In this document: positions 41,031-49,014 of the stretch, piece after piece
Layout: every line of letters starts with the position of its first letter
How positions within the stretch are numbered: position 1 is the stretch's first letter
Origin: Kitasatospora phosalacinea
GTDB taxonomy: Bacteria; Actinomycetota; Actinomycetes; Streptomycetales; Streptomycetaceae
Assembly: GCF_030268885.1 (NCBI RefSeq)
Contig: NZ_BSSA01000011.1
Location: forward strand, 1 to 64,000
Direction of reading: 5' to 3'
DNA: 64,000 nucleotides
Translations under genes and position numbers: made by a program
The notes under the pieces: generated by a model
The model's database searches: none
The model's input: only the letters and a program-made list of their open reading frames with translations
Told to the model about the DNA's origin: nothing

Positions 41031-42185
41031 TCAGCCCTTGTGGCCGGCCCGGGTGTGCCAGGGCAGCTCGACCGTCACCGAGGTCGGGCCGTGCTCCGGG
41101 CTGTCGACCACGAACACGCCGTCCACCGCCTCGGCCCGCTCGGCCAGGCCGGCCAGGCCGCCGCCGGGGTGCACCCGGGCCCCGCCGCGGCCGTCGTCCC
41201 GCACCGTCAGCATCAGCCGGCTGTCCTGGCGCCAGACGTCCACCGTGGCGGTGCGGGCGCCGGAGTGCTTGGAGGCGTTGGTCAGCAGCTCGCTGACGGT
41301 GAAGTAGGCGATGCCCTCGACCGCGGAGTCCGGCCGCTCGCCGCCCAGCTCGACGTGCACCCGGACGCCGCCGGGCAGCGTGCAGCGGGCCGCGACCGAG
41401 GAGAGCGCCGCGTCCAGCCCGCGGTCGGTGAGCACCGCGGGGTGGATGCCGCGGGCCAGGTCGCGCAGCTCCTGCAGGGCGAGCTTGACCTCGCCGTGCG
41501 CCGCGTCGACCATCTTCTGCGCGGCCACCGGGTCCTCCGTGAGCTTCTCCTTGGCCAGGCCCAGGTCCATCGCCAGGGCCACCAGCCGGGCCTGCGCGCC
41601 GTCGTGCAGGTCGCGCTCGATGCGGCGCAGGTCGGCCGCGGCGGTGTCGACCACCACGCCCCGGTCGTCCTCCAGCTCGCGGACCCGCTCGGCCAGCGCG
41701 CCCGGCCACAGCAGCGACTCCACCAGCAGCCGGGAGACCCAGCTGATCGCCCGCATCGCCCAGGGCAGCACCGGCCAGCCGACCACCAGCAGCGCCAGCG
41801 TCAGCACGAAGCTGAGGACGCCCCAGACCAGCAGCGCCACGCAGTACAGCGCGGAGCGCCAGTTCAGCCCGTCGCCCAGCGCGGCCACCACCCGGCCGGC
41901 CAGCCCGGCCCGGGCCGGGCGCAGCGGCTCCGGCTCGGTGACCCTGCTGCCCAGCTCTGCCCGCGCCCGGGCCCGGGCCACCCGGCCGAACCAGCGGCAG
42001 CAGCCCAGCCCGAAGGCCAGCAGCGGCAGCCCGACCAGCGTCACCGCCAGGCCGAGCCCCGTCGTCAGCAGCACGGCCGTCACGACGAACCCGGCCACTC
42101 CTACCGGCAGGTTCAGCAGTGCGTTGCGCACCTGCCGCCACAGCTCCGCCCCGTACAACGACGGGCGCTTCGCCTCGTGCTCCAT
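41031..42185 (-). CDS. NarL/DesK-type sensor histidine kinase, orphan
   Basis: The 384-residue protein has a membrane part with four hydrophobic segments in two pairs (about residues 20-60 and 105-150), a coiled linker LAERVRELEDDRG, the HisKA_3 dimerisation/phosphoacceptor helix RRIERDLHDGAQARLVALAMDLG (phospho-histidine in DLHDG) and an HATPase domain (ELLTNASKHSGA, DDGRGGA, GGLAGLAERAEAV). This is the two-component class that partners NarL/FixJ response regulators, but no regulator gene is adjacent. The ATG at 42185 has GGAGAGGG upstream; GTG/ATG starts further out are possible. Confidence 0.93.
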   Translation of the reverse strand: MEHEAKRPSLYGAELWRQVRNALLNLPVGVAGFVVTAVLLTTGLGLAVTLVGLPLLAFGLGCCRWFGRVARARARAELGSRVTEPEPLRPARAGLAGRVVAALGDGLNWRSALYCVALLVWGVLSFVLTLALLVVGWPVLPWAMRAISWVSRLLVESLLWPGALAERVRELEDDRGVVVDTAAADLRRIERDLHDGAQARLVALAMDLGLAKEKLTEDPVAAQKMVDAAHGEVKLALQELRDLARGIHPAVLTDRGLDAALSSVAARCTLPGGVRVHVELGGERPDSAVEGIAYFTVSELLTNASKHSGARTATVDVWRQDSRLMLTVRDDGRGGARVHPGGGLAGLAERAEAVDGVFVVDSPEHGPTSVTVELPWHTRAGHKG

Positions 42186-42475
42186 GGTCGGCGCCCTCTC
42201 CTGGTGATCTCGCCGTGCTCTTCCGTCGATCACCAGCATCCCGGTCGGCGCCCGCCCCCCGCCATGGTGCTGCACTCCCTCTTCTTCCGGGGGTTATCCC
42301 CACCCCCGGCGGTGTGCTCCGGGCCCGGACCGTCCGCAAGCGGAATTCCCGCGGCGTCCGGCGGGAGTCCACCGGCCGTCTTGCAGGACGGGCAGGTGGA
42401 GGAGTAAACGAGCGGTGCACATAGACTCCCGCGATAGCGATGGTTATGGACGGGCAAAGAAGAAGGGCGTGACCC
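42186..42475. promoter_or_regulatory. Divergent region between histidine kinase and nuoA2
   Basis: This 290-bp gap should contain promoters for both genes. I see GGGGTTATCCCC near 42290-42303 (a short near-palindrome), no other clear dyad, and AGAAGAAGGGCG as the nuoA2 ribosome-binding region. No Rex-type TTGTG-N8-CACAA operator, the usual redox control site of respiratory genes, is visible. Confidence 0.4.
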
Positions 42476-42883
42476 ATGGAGTGGCAGCCGCTCGCTGCCG
42501 ACCCCGCCGCCGGCAGCGGCTACTTCGACGCCTACGCGGCGGTCGGACTGCTGGCGGTCATCGGTGTCCTCTTCGTCGTGGTGTCGTTCACCGCGAACCG
42601 CCTGCTGCGACCGGTGGTCGACACCCCCGAGAAGCTGCTCGCCTACGAGTGCGGGGTCGACCCGGTCGGTGAGGGCTGGGCGCACACCCAGATCCGGTAC
42701 TACGTCTACGCCTTCCTGTACGTGATCTTCGCGGTCGACGCGATCTACCTGTTCCCGTGGGCCACGGTGTTCGCCGCCGCCGGCTTCGGGGCGGCCACGC
42801 TGGTGGAGATGTTCGTCTTCATCGGCTTCCTCGCGGTCGGACTGCTCTACGCCTGGAAGAAGGGCGTCCTGGAATGGACGTGA
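42476..42883 (+). CDS. nuoA: NADH-quinone oxidoreductase subunit A (second copy type)
   Basis: The 135-residue protein has three membrane helices and the NuoA signatures FTANRLLRPVVDTPEKLLAYECGVDPVGEGW and a Y-Y-ALVFVIFDVE-like second segment (FLYVIFAVDAIYLFPWA). The ECG cysteine-containing loop near residue 60 is the quinone-site loop. First gene of the ten-gene cluster, overlapping nuoB by ten bases. Confidence 0.94.
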   Translation: MEWQPLAADPAAGSGYFDAYAAVGLLAVIGVLFVVVSFTANRLLRPVVDTPEKLLAYECGVDPVGEGWAHTQIRYYVYAFLYVIFAVDAIYLFPWATVFAAAGFGAATLVEMFVFIGFLAVGLLYAWKKGVLEWT

Positions 42884-43512
42884 CGCACTCGCACGGGACG
42901 CCCGGCAACGGCCCCGTCCCGCTCGGCATCCCCGACCCGGCCCGCCCCGGCGCCGCCGTCGAGCAGCGCCGCCTCGGCCCGCTGGCCCGGCTCGCGCCGG
43001 ACCCGGTCAAGGTGGTGCTCAACTGGGGCCGCCGCTACAGCCTCTGGTGCTTCAACTTCGGACTGGCCTGCTGCGCGATCGAGTTCATCGCCGCGTCGAT
43101 GGCCAAGCACGACTTCATCCGGATGGGTGTCATCCCGTTCGCGCCCGGCCCCCGGCAGGCCGACCTGATGATCGTCTCGGGCACCGTCACCGACAAGATG
43201 GCCCCCGCGGTCAAGCGCCTGTACGAGCAGATGCCCGAGCCGAAGTACGTCATCTCCTTCGGCGCCTGCGCCAACTCCGGCGGCCCGTACTGGGACTCGT
43301 ACTCCGTCACCAAGGGCGTCGACCAGATCATCCCGGTCGACGTCTACGTGCCCGGCTGCCCGCCCCGGCCCGAGGCGCTGCTCCAGGGCATCCTGAAGCT
43401 GCAGGAGAAGATCGCCGCCGAGGACGTCCCGCAGCGCTACGCCGCGCCCGCCGACGCGCTGCGCCGCCCGCTGCGGCCCGCGCCGGACGCCGCCGGGGAG
43501 GGGGAGCAGTGA
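42874..43512 (+). CDS. nuoB: NADH-quinone oxidoreductase subunit B, N2 cluster protein
   Basis: The 212-residue protein contains the N2 [4Fe-4S] ligands typical of NuoB: adjacent C66-C67 in GLACCAIEF, C132 in SFGACANSGG and C162 in PGCPPRPEALL. The N-terminal 30 residues and a Pro/Arg-rich C-terminal tail are extra. N2 is the last redox centre before quinone. It overlaps nuoA and nuoC (GTGA), as expected for a tightly coupled operon. Confidence 0.96.
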   Translation: MDVTHSHGTPGNGPVPLGIPDPARPGAAVEQRRLGPLARLAPDPVKVVLNWGRRYSLWCFNFGLACCAIEFIAASMAKHDFIRMGVIPFAPGPRQADLMIVSGTVTDKMAPAVKRLYEQMPEPKYVISFGACANSGGPYWDSYSVTKGVDQIIPVDVYVPGCPPRPEALLQGILKLQEKIAAEDVPQRYAAPADALRRPLRPAPDAAGEGEQ

Positions 43513-44522
43513 GCGACGCCGCCGAGACCCCGGAGACCCCCGCGGCCGCGCCCGAGCCGACGCCCGCCGAGCGCACCGCCGCGGCCGTCGGCCCCTGGGC
43601 GACCGCCACCGAGGCGTACGACCTGCTGACCGTCGACGTGCCCGCCGAGCACTGGACCGAGGCGCTCACCGCCGCCCGCGACGTCCTCGGCCTGGCCTTC
43701 CTGGACTGGCTGAGCGCCGTCGACGACCTCGACCGGGGCTTCGCCGTCTGCGCCCACCTGGCCGCCGTCGGCCGTCCCGGCGAGGTGCGCAGGCTGCTGC
43801 TGCGCACCCGGGTGCCGCGCGAGCGGGCCTCGCTGCCGAGCGCCGTCGGGGTGTACGCCGGTGCCGCCTGGCACGAGCGGGAGACCCTGGAGATGTTCGG
43901 CATCGAGTTCCCGGGCCACCCGCACCCCGTCACCCTGCTGCTGCCGGACGGCTTCGAGGGCCACCCGCTGCGCAAGGACTTCGTGCTGGCCGCCCGGGTC
44001 GCCAAGGACTGGCCCGGCGCCAAGGAGCCCGGCGAGGCCGCCGACCACGGCGGCCCGGCCCGGCGCAAGATGCAGCCCGCCGGCGTTCCCGACCCGAACG
44101 AGTGGGGCCCGCTCAAGGGCACCCTGCCGCCGGTCGCCGACCGCCCCGCCCGCGGCGCCGCCCGGGCCGGGGCGGCCGCCGGGGTCGACCGCCCGCGCCG
44201 CACCCGCAGCGTGGAGGCGGGCTCCGCCAGCCAGGCCGGGGCCGCACCCGACGCCCCGCCGGTGCGCGCCGACCGCCCGCGCCGCACCCGCAGCGTCGGC
44301 GAGGGGTCGGTCAGCCAGGCCGCGGAACCGGCCGAGCAGCCCGGGGCCCCGCGCCGCACCCCCCGCACCCGGTCGTCCGACGCCCCCTGGCACGCGCCCG
44401 TCCCGGCGCACGACGAGCAACCGGAACCCGAACGCCCCGCCGAGCAGCAGCCGGAGCAGCAGCCCGAGCAGCCCGAACGACCCGAACGACCCACCGAGCA
44501 GCAGGACGGAGACGGCGCGTGA
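43509..44522 (+). CDS. nuoC: NADH-quinone oxidoreductase subunit C with long disordered tail
   Basis: The 337-residue protein has a NuoC (30-kDa subunit) core to about residue 185: FLDWLSAVDDLDRGFAVCAHL, RVPRERASLPSAVGVYAGAAWHERETLEMFGIEFPGHPH and the signature LLLPDGFEGHPLRKDF. The remaining 150 residues are Pro/Arg/Glu-rich, with a 26-bp exact DNA duplication (DRPRRTRS-type segment) 84 bp apart, ending in a Glu/Gln-rich stretch. A normal NuoC is about 180-250 residues and is followed by or fused to NuoD; no NuoD exists here. GTG 43509 overlaps nuoB. Confidence 0.9.
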   Translation: MSDAAETPETPAAAPEPTPAERTAAAVGPWATATEAYDLLTVDVPAEHWTEALTAARDVLGLAFLDWLSAVDDLDRGFAVCAHLAAVGRPGEVRRLLLRTRVPRERASLPSAVGVYAGAAWHERETLEMFGIEFPGHPHPVTLLLPDGFEGHPLRKDFVLAARVAKDWPGAKEPGEAADHGGPARRKMQPAGVPDPNEWGPLKGTLPPVADRPARGAARAGAAAGVDRPRRTRSVEAGSASQAGAAPDAPPVRADRPRRTRSVGEGSVSQAAEPAEQPGAPRRTPRTRSSDAPWHAPVPAHDEQPEPERPAEQQPEQQPEQPERPERPTEQQDGDGA

Positions 44523-45478
44523 ACCTCCTCGACACGCTGCTGCGCTGCGTCGGCACGCTGGTGGCGTTCCTGGTGCTGCCGCTGGTGGTCGGCCAGGCCG
44601 AGCACAAGGTGATGGCGCACATGCAGGGCCGGCTCGGCCCGATGTACGCGGGCGGGTTCCACGGCTGGGCGCAACTGGTCGCCGACGGCGTGAAGTTCGT
44701 CCAGAAGGAGAACGTCGTCCCGGCCGGAGCGGACCGCAGGGTCTTCCAGCTGGCCCCGGCCGTCGCGCTGCTGCCGTACCTGCTGGTGCTGCTGGTGATC
44801 CCGGTCGGGCCGGACGGGATGGTCGGCCAGGTGGTCGACGCGGGCATCTTCTTCGTGCTGGCCGTGATGGGCATCGGCGTGCTGGGCTCGCTGATGGCGG
44901 GCTGGGCGTCGGCCAACAAGTTCTCGCTGCTGGGCGCGCTGCGCACGGCCGCGCAGCTGATGTCGTACGAGCTGCCGATGCTGCTGGCCGCCGCCTCGGT
45001 GGCGATGGCCGCGGGCACCGTCTCGCTGCCGGGCATCGTGGACGCCTTCCACTGGTGGTGGGTGCCGTGGCAGCTGATCGGCGCCTTCGTGTTCTTCACG
45101 GCCGGGCTGGCCGAGCTGCAGCGCCCGCCGTTCGACATGCCGGTGGCCGACTCGGAGATCATCTTCGGCGCGTACACCGAGTACACCGGCCTGCGCTTCG
45201 CGCTGTTCCTGCTCTCCGAGTACGCGGGCATCGTGGTGCTCTGCGGCCTGACCACGGTGCTGTTCCTGGGCGGCTGGCACGGCCCGTTCGAGGACGGCCT
45301 CGGCTGGCTGTGGACGCTGGTGAAGACCTTCGCGCTGGCCTTCGTGGTGCTCTGGCTGCGGGTCACCTACCCGCGCCTGCGCGAGGACCAGCTGATGCGC
45401 TTCGCGTGGACGGTGCTGATCCCGCTGGCGCTGGCCCAGCTCGCCCTGACCGGCATCATCAAGGTGGCGATCTCGTAA
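44519..45478 (+). CDS. nuoH: NADH-quinone oxidoreductase subunit H
   Basis: The 319-residue membrane protein has about eight hydrophobic segments and NuoH features: a loop KVMAHMQGRLGPMYAGGFHGWAQLVADGVKFVQKE, RTAAQLMSYELPM, AELQRPPFDMPVADSEIIFG-YTEYTGLRFALF, and RVTYPRLREDQLM. NuoH builds the quinone entry site at the membrane boundary. The GTG at 44519 overlaps the nuoC stop and the stop overlaps the nuoI ATG. Confidence 0.95.
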   Translation: MNLLDTLLRCVGTLVAFLVLPLVVGQAEHKVMAHMQGRLGPMYAGGFHGWAQLVADGVKFVQKENVVPAGADRRVFQLAPAVALLPYLLVLLVIPVGPDGMVGQVVDAGIFFVLAVMGIGVLGSLMAGWASANKFSLLGALRTAAQLMSYELPMLLAAASVAMAAGTVSLPGIVDAFHWWWVPWQLIGAFVFFTAGLAELQRPPFDMPVADSEIIFGAYTEYTGLRFALFLLSEYAGIVVLCGLTTVLFLGGWHGPFEDGLGWLWTLVKTFALAFVVLWLRVTYPRLREDQLMRFAWTVLIPLALAQLALTGIIKVAIS

Positions 45479-46044
45479 TGGGAATTCCCGGCTCCGGCCT
45501 GGCCAAGGGCCTGGCCGTCACCCTGCGCACGATGACGCGCAGGACCGTCACCGCGCAGTACCCCGACGTGCAGCCCGACCTGCCGCCGCGCACCCGCGGG
45601 GTGATCGCGCTGCTGGAGGAGAACTGCACGGTCTGCATGCTGTGCGCCCGCGAGTGCCCGGACTGGTGCATCTACATCGACTCCCACAAGGAGACGCTGC
45701 CCGCCGCCGACCCGAACGCCCGCGCCCGCACCCGCAACGTGCTGGACCGCTTCGCGATCGACTTCTCGCTCTGCATGTACTGCGGGATCTGCGTCGAGGT
45801 CTGCCCGTTCGACGCGCTGTTCTGGTCCCCGGAGTTCGAGTACGCCGAGACCGACATCCGCGAACTCACCCACGAGCGCGAGCGGCTGCGCGAGTGGATG
45901 TGGACCGTCCCGCCGCCGCCCGCGCTCGACGCCGCGGCGGAGGAGCCCAAGGAGATCGCCATGGCCCGCAAGGCCGCCGACAAGCTGGCCGCCGCGGCGG
46001 CCGCCGAGGCCGCTGCCGCCGCCGAGGAGGGTGGGGAGAGTTGA
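45478..46044 (+). CDS. nuoI: NADH-quinone oxidoreductase subunit I (two 4Fe-4S clusters)
   Basis: The 188-residue protein has the two NuoI cluster motifs C50-x2-C53-x2-C56-x3-C60-P and C99-x2-C102-x2-C105-x3-C109-P, followed by FDALFWSPEFEYAETDIRELTHERERL. The C-terminal 45 residues are an Ala/Glu/Lys-rich extension, likely helical. It carries clusters N6a/N6b in complete complex I. Its start overlaps the nuoH stop (TAATG). Confidence 0.95.
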   Translation: MGIPGSGLAKGLAVTLRTMTRRTVTAQYPDVQPDLPPRTRGVIALLEENCTVCMLCARECPDWCIYIDSHKETLPAADPNARARTRNVLDRFAIDFSLCMYCGICVEVCPFDALFWSPEFEYAETDIRELTHERERLREWMWTVPPPPALDAAAEEPKEIAMARKAADKLAAAAAAEAAAAAEEGGES

Positions 46045-46664
46045 GCACCCTGCTGGCCGCGGCGGGCTCGCTGGAGCCCGCCGCGCGCTCGTACCTCTCG
46101 CCGACCGGGCAGGAGATCGTCTTCCTGCTGGTCGGTGCGCTCGTGCTCGGCGCGGCCGTCGTCTCGGTGACGACCCGGCAGCTGGTGCACGCCGCGCTGT
46201 GGCTGGTGGTCGCGCTGGGCGGGCTCGCGGTCGAGTTCCTGCTGCTGACGGCCGAGTTCGTGGCCTGGGTGCAGGTGCTGGTGTACCTGGGCTCGGTGGT
46301 CGTGCTGGTGCTGTTCGGCCTGATGCTGACCCGCGCCCCGATCGGCCGCTCCCCGGAGGCCGACTCCGGCAACCGCCCGGCCGCGCTCGCGGTCGGCGCC
46401 GCCTCCGCCGCGACCCTGGTCACCCTGGTCGTCGACGCGTTCCGCTCGTCCTGGATCGACCTGTCCGGCGCGGCCGGCACCACCCGGCTGACCGGCGAGT
46501 ACCTGTTCTCGCACTGGGTGCTGCCGTTCGAGGCGCTGTCGGTGCTGCTGCTGGCCGCGCTGGTCGGCGCGATCGTGCTCTCCCGCGCCAAGGGCGGCAG
46601 CGCGGACGCCAAGCCGCGGGCCGGGAAGCTGCGCACCGGCCTGACGAAGCAGAAGGAGCGCTGA
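46041..46664 (+). CDS. nuoJ: NADH-quinone oxidoreductase subunit J
   Basis: The 207-residue membrane protein has five hydrophobic segments and the NuoJ hallmark QLVHAALWLVVALGGLAVEFLLLTAEFVAWVQVLVYLGSVVVLVLFGLML. It starts at TTG 46041, overlapping the nuoI stop (TTGA), with GGGGAGAG just upstream; TTG starts are rare. The C-terminal 30 residues are Lys/Arg-rich and cytoplasmic. Confidence 0.93.
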   Translation: MSTLLAAAGSLEPAARSYLSPTGQEIVFLLVGALVLGAAVVSVTTRQLVHAALWLVVALGGLAVEFLLLTAEFVAWVQVLVYLGSVVVLVLFGLMLTRAPIGRSPEADSGNRPAALAVGAASAATLVTLVVDAFRSSWIDLSGAAGTTRLTGEYLFSHWVLPFEALSVLLLAALVGAIVLSRAKGGSADAKPRAGKLRTGLTKQKER

Positions 46665-46665
46665 G

Positions 46666-47022
46666 GTGCACCTCGCCTACCCCGCCGTCCTCGCCGTGCT
46701 GCTGTTCAGCGTCGGCGTGTACGGCGTGCTCGCCCGGCGCAACGTCATCCTGGTGCTGATGTCGGTCGAGCTGATGCTCAACGCCGTCAACCTCAACCTG
46801 GTCGCCTTCGACGTCTGGCTGCGCGACACCCTGCACGCCGGACAGGCGCTCACCCTGTTCACCATCACCGTCGCCGCCGCCGAGATCGGCCTCGGCCTGG
46901 CCGTCGTGCTGCTGGTCTACCGCACCCGCCGCACCGCCGCCGTCGACGAGGTCACCGCGCTCGGCGACCGCCACGAGGCGGACGAGCTCTCCGACGGAGA
47001 GAAGGAGCAGGCCGCCGCATGA
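46666..47022 (+). CDS. nuoK: NADH-quinone oxidoreductase subunit K
   Basis: The 118-residue protein has three membrane helices and the NuoK pattern GVLARRNVILVLMSVELMLNAVNLNLVAF with the conserved membrane glutamates in MSVELML and AAAEIGLGLAVV used in proton translocation. GTG 46666 starts two bases after the nuoJ stop. The C-terminal 25 residues are acidic. Its stop overlaps nuoL. Confidence 0.95.
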   Translation: MHLAYPAVLAVLLFSVGVYGVLARRNVILVLMSVELMLNAVNLNLVAFDVWLRDTLHAGQALTLFTITVAAAEIGLGLAVVLLVYRTRRTAAVDEVTALGDRHEADELSDGEKEQAAA

Positions 47023-48971
47023 ACCTCGCGCTGCCGATCCTCGTCCCCGCGCTGCCCGCGCTCGGCGCGGCCGCCGGCCTCGCCACCGGCCGCCGCCACC
47101 CCGGCCTGGCCCGCCCGCTGGCGGTGCTGCCGGTCGCGGTCTCCGCCGTGCTGGCCGTGGTCACCGCCCTGCACCTGGGCACCGGCACCACCCTGGACGC
47201 CGCCACCCGGCTCGCCCCCACCGGCGGCCCCGAGATCTCGCTCGCCCTCCACCTGGACGGCTTCTCCTCGCTGATCTCGGTGCTGGTCGGTCTGGTCGCC
47301 ACCTGCGTGCAGGTCTACTCCACCGCGTACCTGAAGGACGACCCGCGCTACCCCTCGTACGCGGCCCTGGTCTCGCTGTTCACCGCCGCGATGTTCCTGG
47401 TCGTCTACTCCGGCGACCTGATCGTGCTGCTGGTCGGCTGGGAGGTGATGGGCATCTGCTCGTACTTCCTGATCGGCCACCACTGGGAGGGCGCCGACGC
47501 CCGCAGCGCCTCGCTGAAGGCCTTCCTGGTCACCAAGCTCGGCGACGTGCCGTTCCTGTTCGGCCTGTTCCTGCTCGGCGCGGACGCGGGCAGCTTCCGG
47601 ATCACCGAGGTGCTGCGCACCGCCGCCGCCGGCGGCCTCCAGCACCCCACCCTGATCGCCCTGCTGCTGCTCGCGGGCGTCGCGGGCAAGAGCGCCCAGT
47701 TCCCGCTGCACACCTGGCTCCCGGACGCGATGGCCGGCCCGACCCCGGTCTCCGCGCTGATCCACGCCGCCACCATGGTCGCCGCGGGCATCTACCTGGT
47801 CGCCCGGCTGCTGCCGGTCTTCCTGCTGTCCTCCGCCGCGCTGCTGGTGCTGGCCGTCATGGCCGCCGTCACCATGGTCGGCTCCGCACTGTGCGCCCTG
47901 GCCCAGGACGACCTCAAGCGCGTCCTCGCCTACTCCACCGTCGGCCAACTCGGCTACATGGCCGGGGCGCTGGCCTCCGGCGACCGGCAGGCCGCGGTGT
48001 TCCACCTGGTCGCGCACGGCGCGTTCAAGGCGCTGCTGTTCCTCACCGCCGGCGTGGTCATCCACGCCGCGCACACCAACTCGATCAGCGCCATGTCCCG
48101 GATCGACGGCCTGCGCCGCCGCGTCCCCGACGCCTACTGGACGATGGGCCTCGGCCTGGCCGCCCTGGTCGGCCTGCCGCCGTTCGCGGGCTTCTTCTCC
48201 AAGGAGTCCGTGCTCACCGCCGCCGAGCACGCCGCCCGCGGCGAGGCCCTCACCGGCCACCTCGGCCCCGCCTCGGCCGTCCCCGCCGCGGCGGGCTGGA
48301 CGGTCCTGGTCGCCGGGCTGCTCACCGCGCTGCTCACCGCCGCGTACGCCACCCGGCTCTGGCTGGTCGCCTTCCACGCGAAGCCGGTCGCCCCCGCCGA
48401 GGCCGACGCCCCGTACTCCCCGGAGATCGACGAGGCCGACCCGGCGCACGCCGAGCCCGCCGCGATGCGCTGGCCGCTCTGGGTGCTGGCCGTGCCCACC
48501 ATGGGCTTCGGCCTGCTCGGCCTGCGCACCGACTGGCTGCCCCGGCTGCTCGACGGCGAACCGCTGCGCCCCGGCTTCGAGACCGCGGTCCTCGGCACCG
48601 GCGCCGCCGCGATCGGCATCGTGCTCGGGTACGCCGCCTGGCGCACCGCCACCGCCCGGGCCGCCGCCGGGCAGCCCGCCACCGACCCCGGCCGCCTGCT
48701 GCTGGGCCCGCTGCACGGGCCCGCCCAGCACGGCTTCGGCGTCGACCGGCTCTACAGCGCCCTGTTCGTCCGGCCCACCGCGGCCGCCGCGCGGCTGGTC
48801 CGCTTCCTGGACCGCGCCGTGGTCGAGACGTACGTCCGCGGCGCCGGGGCCGCGCCCGGCTGGCTCGGCCGCGCCGTGCGCTTCGCCCAGACCGGCAACG
48901 CCCAGGGCTACCTGAGCGCGCTGCTGGCCGGGGCCGTCCTGCTCGCCGTCCTGGTGGCGGTCGGCTCATGA
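47019..48971 (+). CDS. nuoL: NADH-quinone oxidoreductase subunit L, antiporter-like
   Basis: The 650-residue membrane protein has about sixteen hydrophobic segments. It shows the antiporter-like core: VGWEVMGICSYFLIGHHW, GKSAQFPLHTWLPDAMAGPTPVSALIHAATMVAAGIYLVAR with the key lysine and histidines, DDLKRVLAYSTVGQLGYM, and LVGLPPFAGFFSKE. The C terminus has the horizontal-helix part. It is slightly longer than usual because of the loop at 440-480. It pumps protons in complex I. Confidence 0.96.
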   Translation: MNLALPILVPALPALGAAAGLATGRRHPGLARPLAVLPVAVSAVLAVVTALHLGTGTTLDAATRLAPTGGPEISLALHLDGFSSLISVLVGLVATCVQVYSTAYLKDDPRYPSYAALVSLFTAAMFLVVYSGDLIVLLVGWEVMGICSYFLIGHHWEGADARSASLKAFLVTKLGDVPFLFGLFLLGADAGSFRITEVLRTAAAGGLQHPTLIALLLLAGVAGKSAQFPLHTWLPDAMAGPTPVSALIHAATMVAAGIYLVARLLPVFLLSSAALLVLAVMAAVTMVGSALCALAQDDLKRVLAYSTVGQLGYMAGALASGDRQAAVFHLVAHGAFKALLFLTAGVVIHAAHTNSISAMSRIDGLRRRVPDAYWTMGLGLAALVGLPPFAGFFSKESVLTAAEHAARGEALTGHLGPASAVPAAAGWTVLVAGLLTALLTAAYATRLWLVAFHAKPVAPAEADAPYSPEIDEADPAHAEPAAMRWPLWVLAVPTMGFGLLGLRTDWLPRLLDGEPLRPGFETAVLGTGAAAIGIVLGYAAWRTATARAAAGQPATDPGRLLLGPLHGPAQHGFGVDRLYSALFVRPTAAAARLVRFLDRAVVETYVRGAGAAPGWLGRAVRFAQTGNAQGYLSALLAGAVLLAVLVAVGS

Positions 48972-49014
48972 CCCGCCCTCCCCTCCCCGTCCCGGCACGC
49001 CCTTGGAGCCCCCG

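Noticed and set aside
42186..42475. Search for a Rex redox-operator upstream of nuoA2
   Set aside because: No TTGTG-N8-CACAA-like sequence was found by eye.
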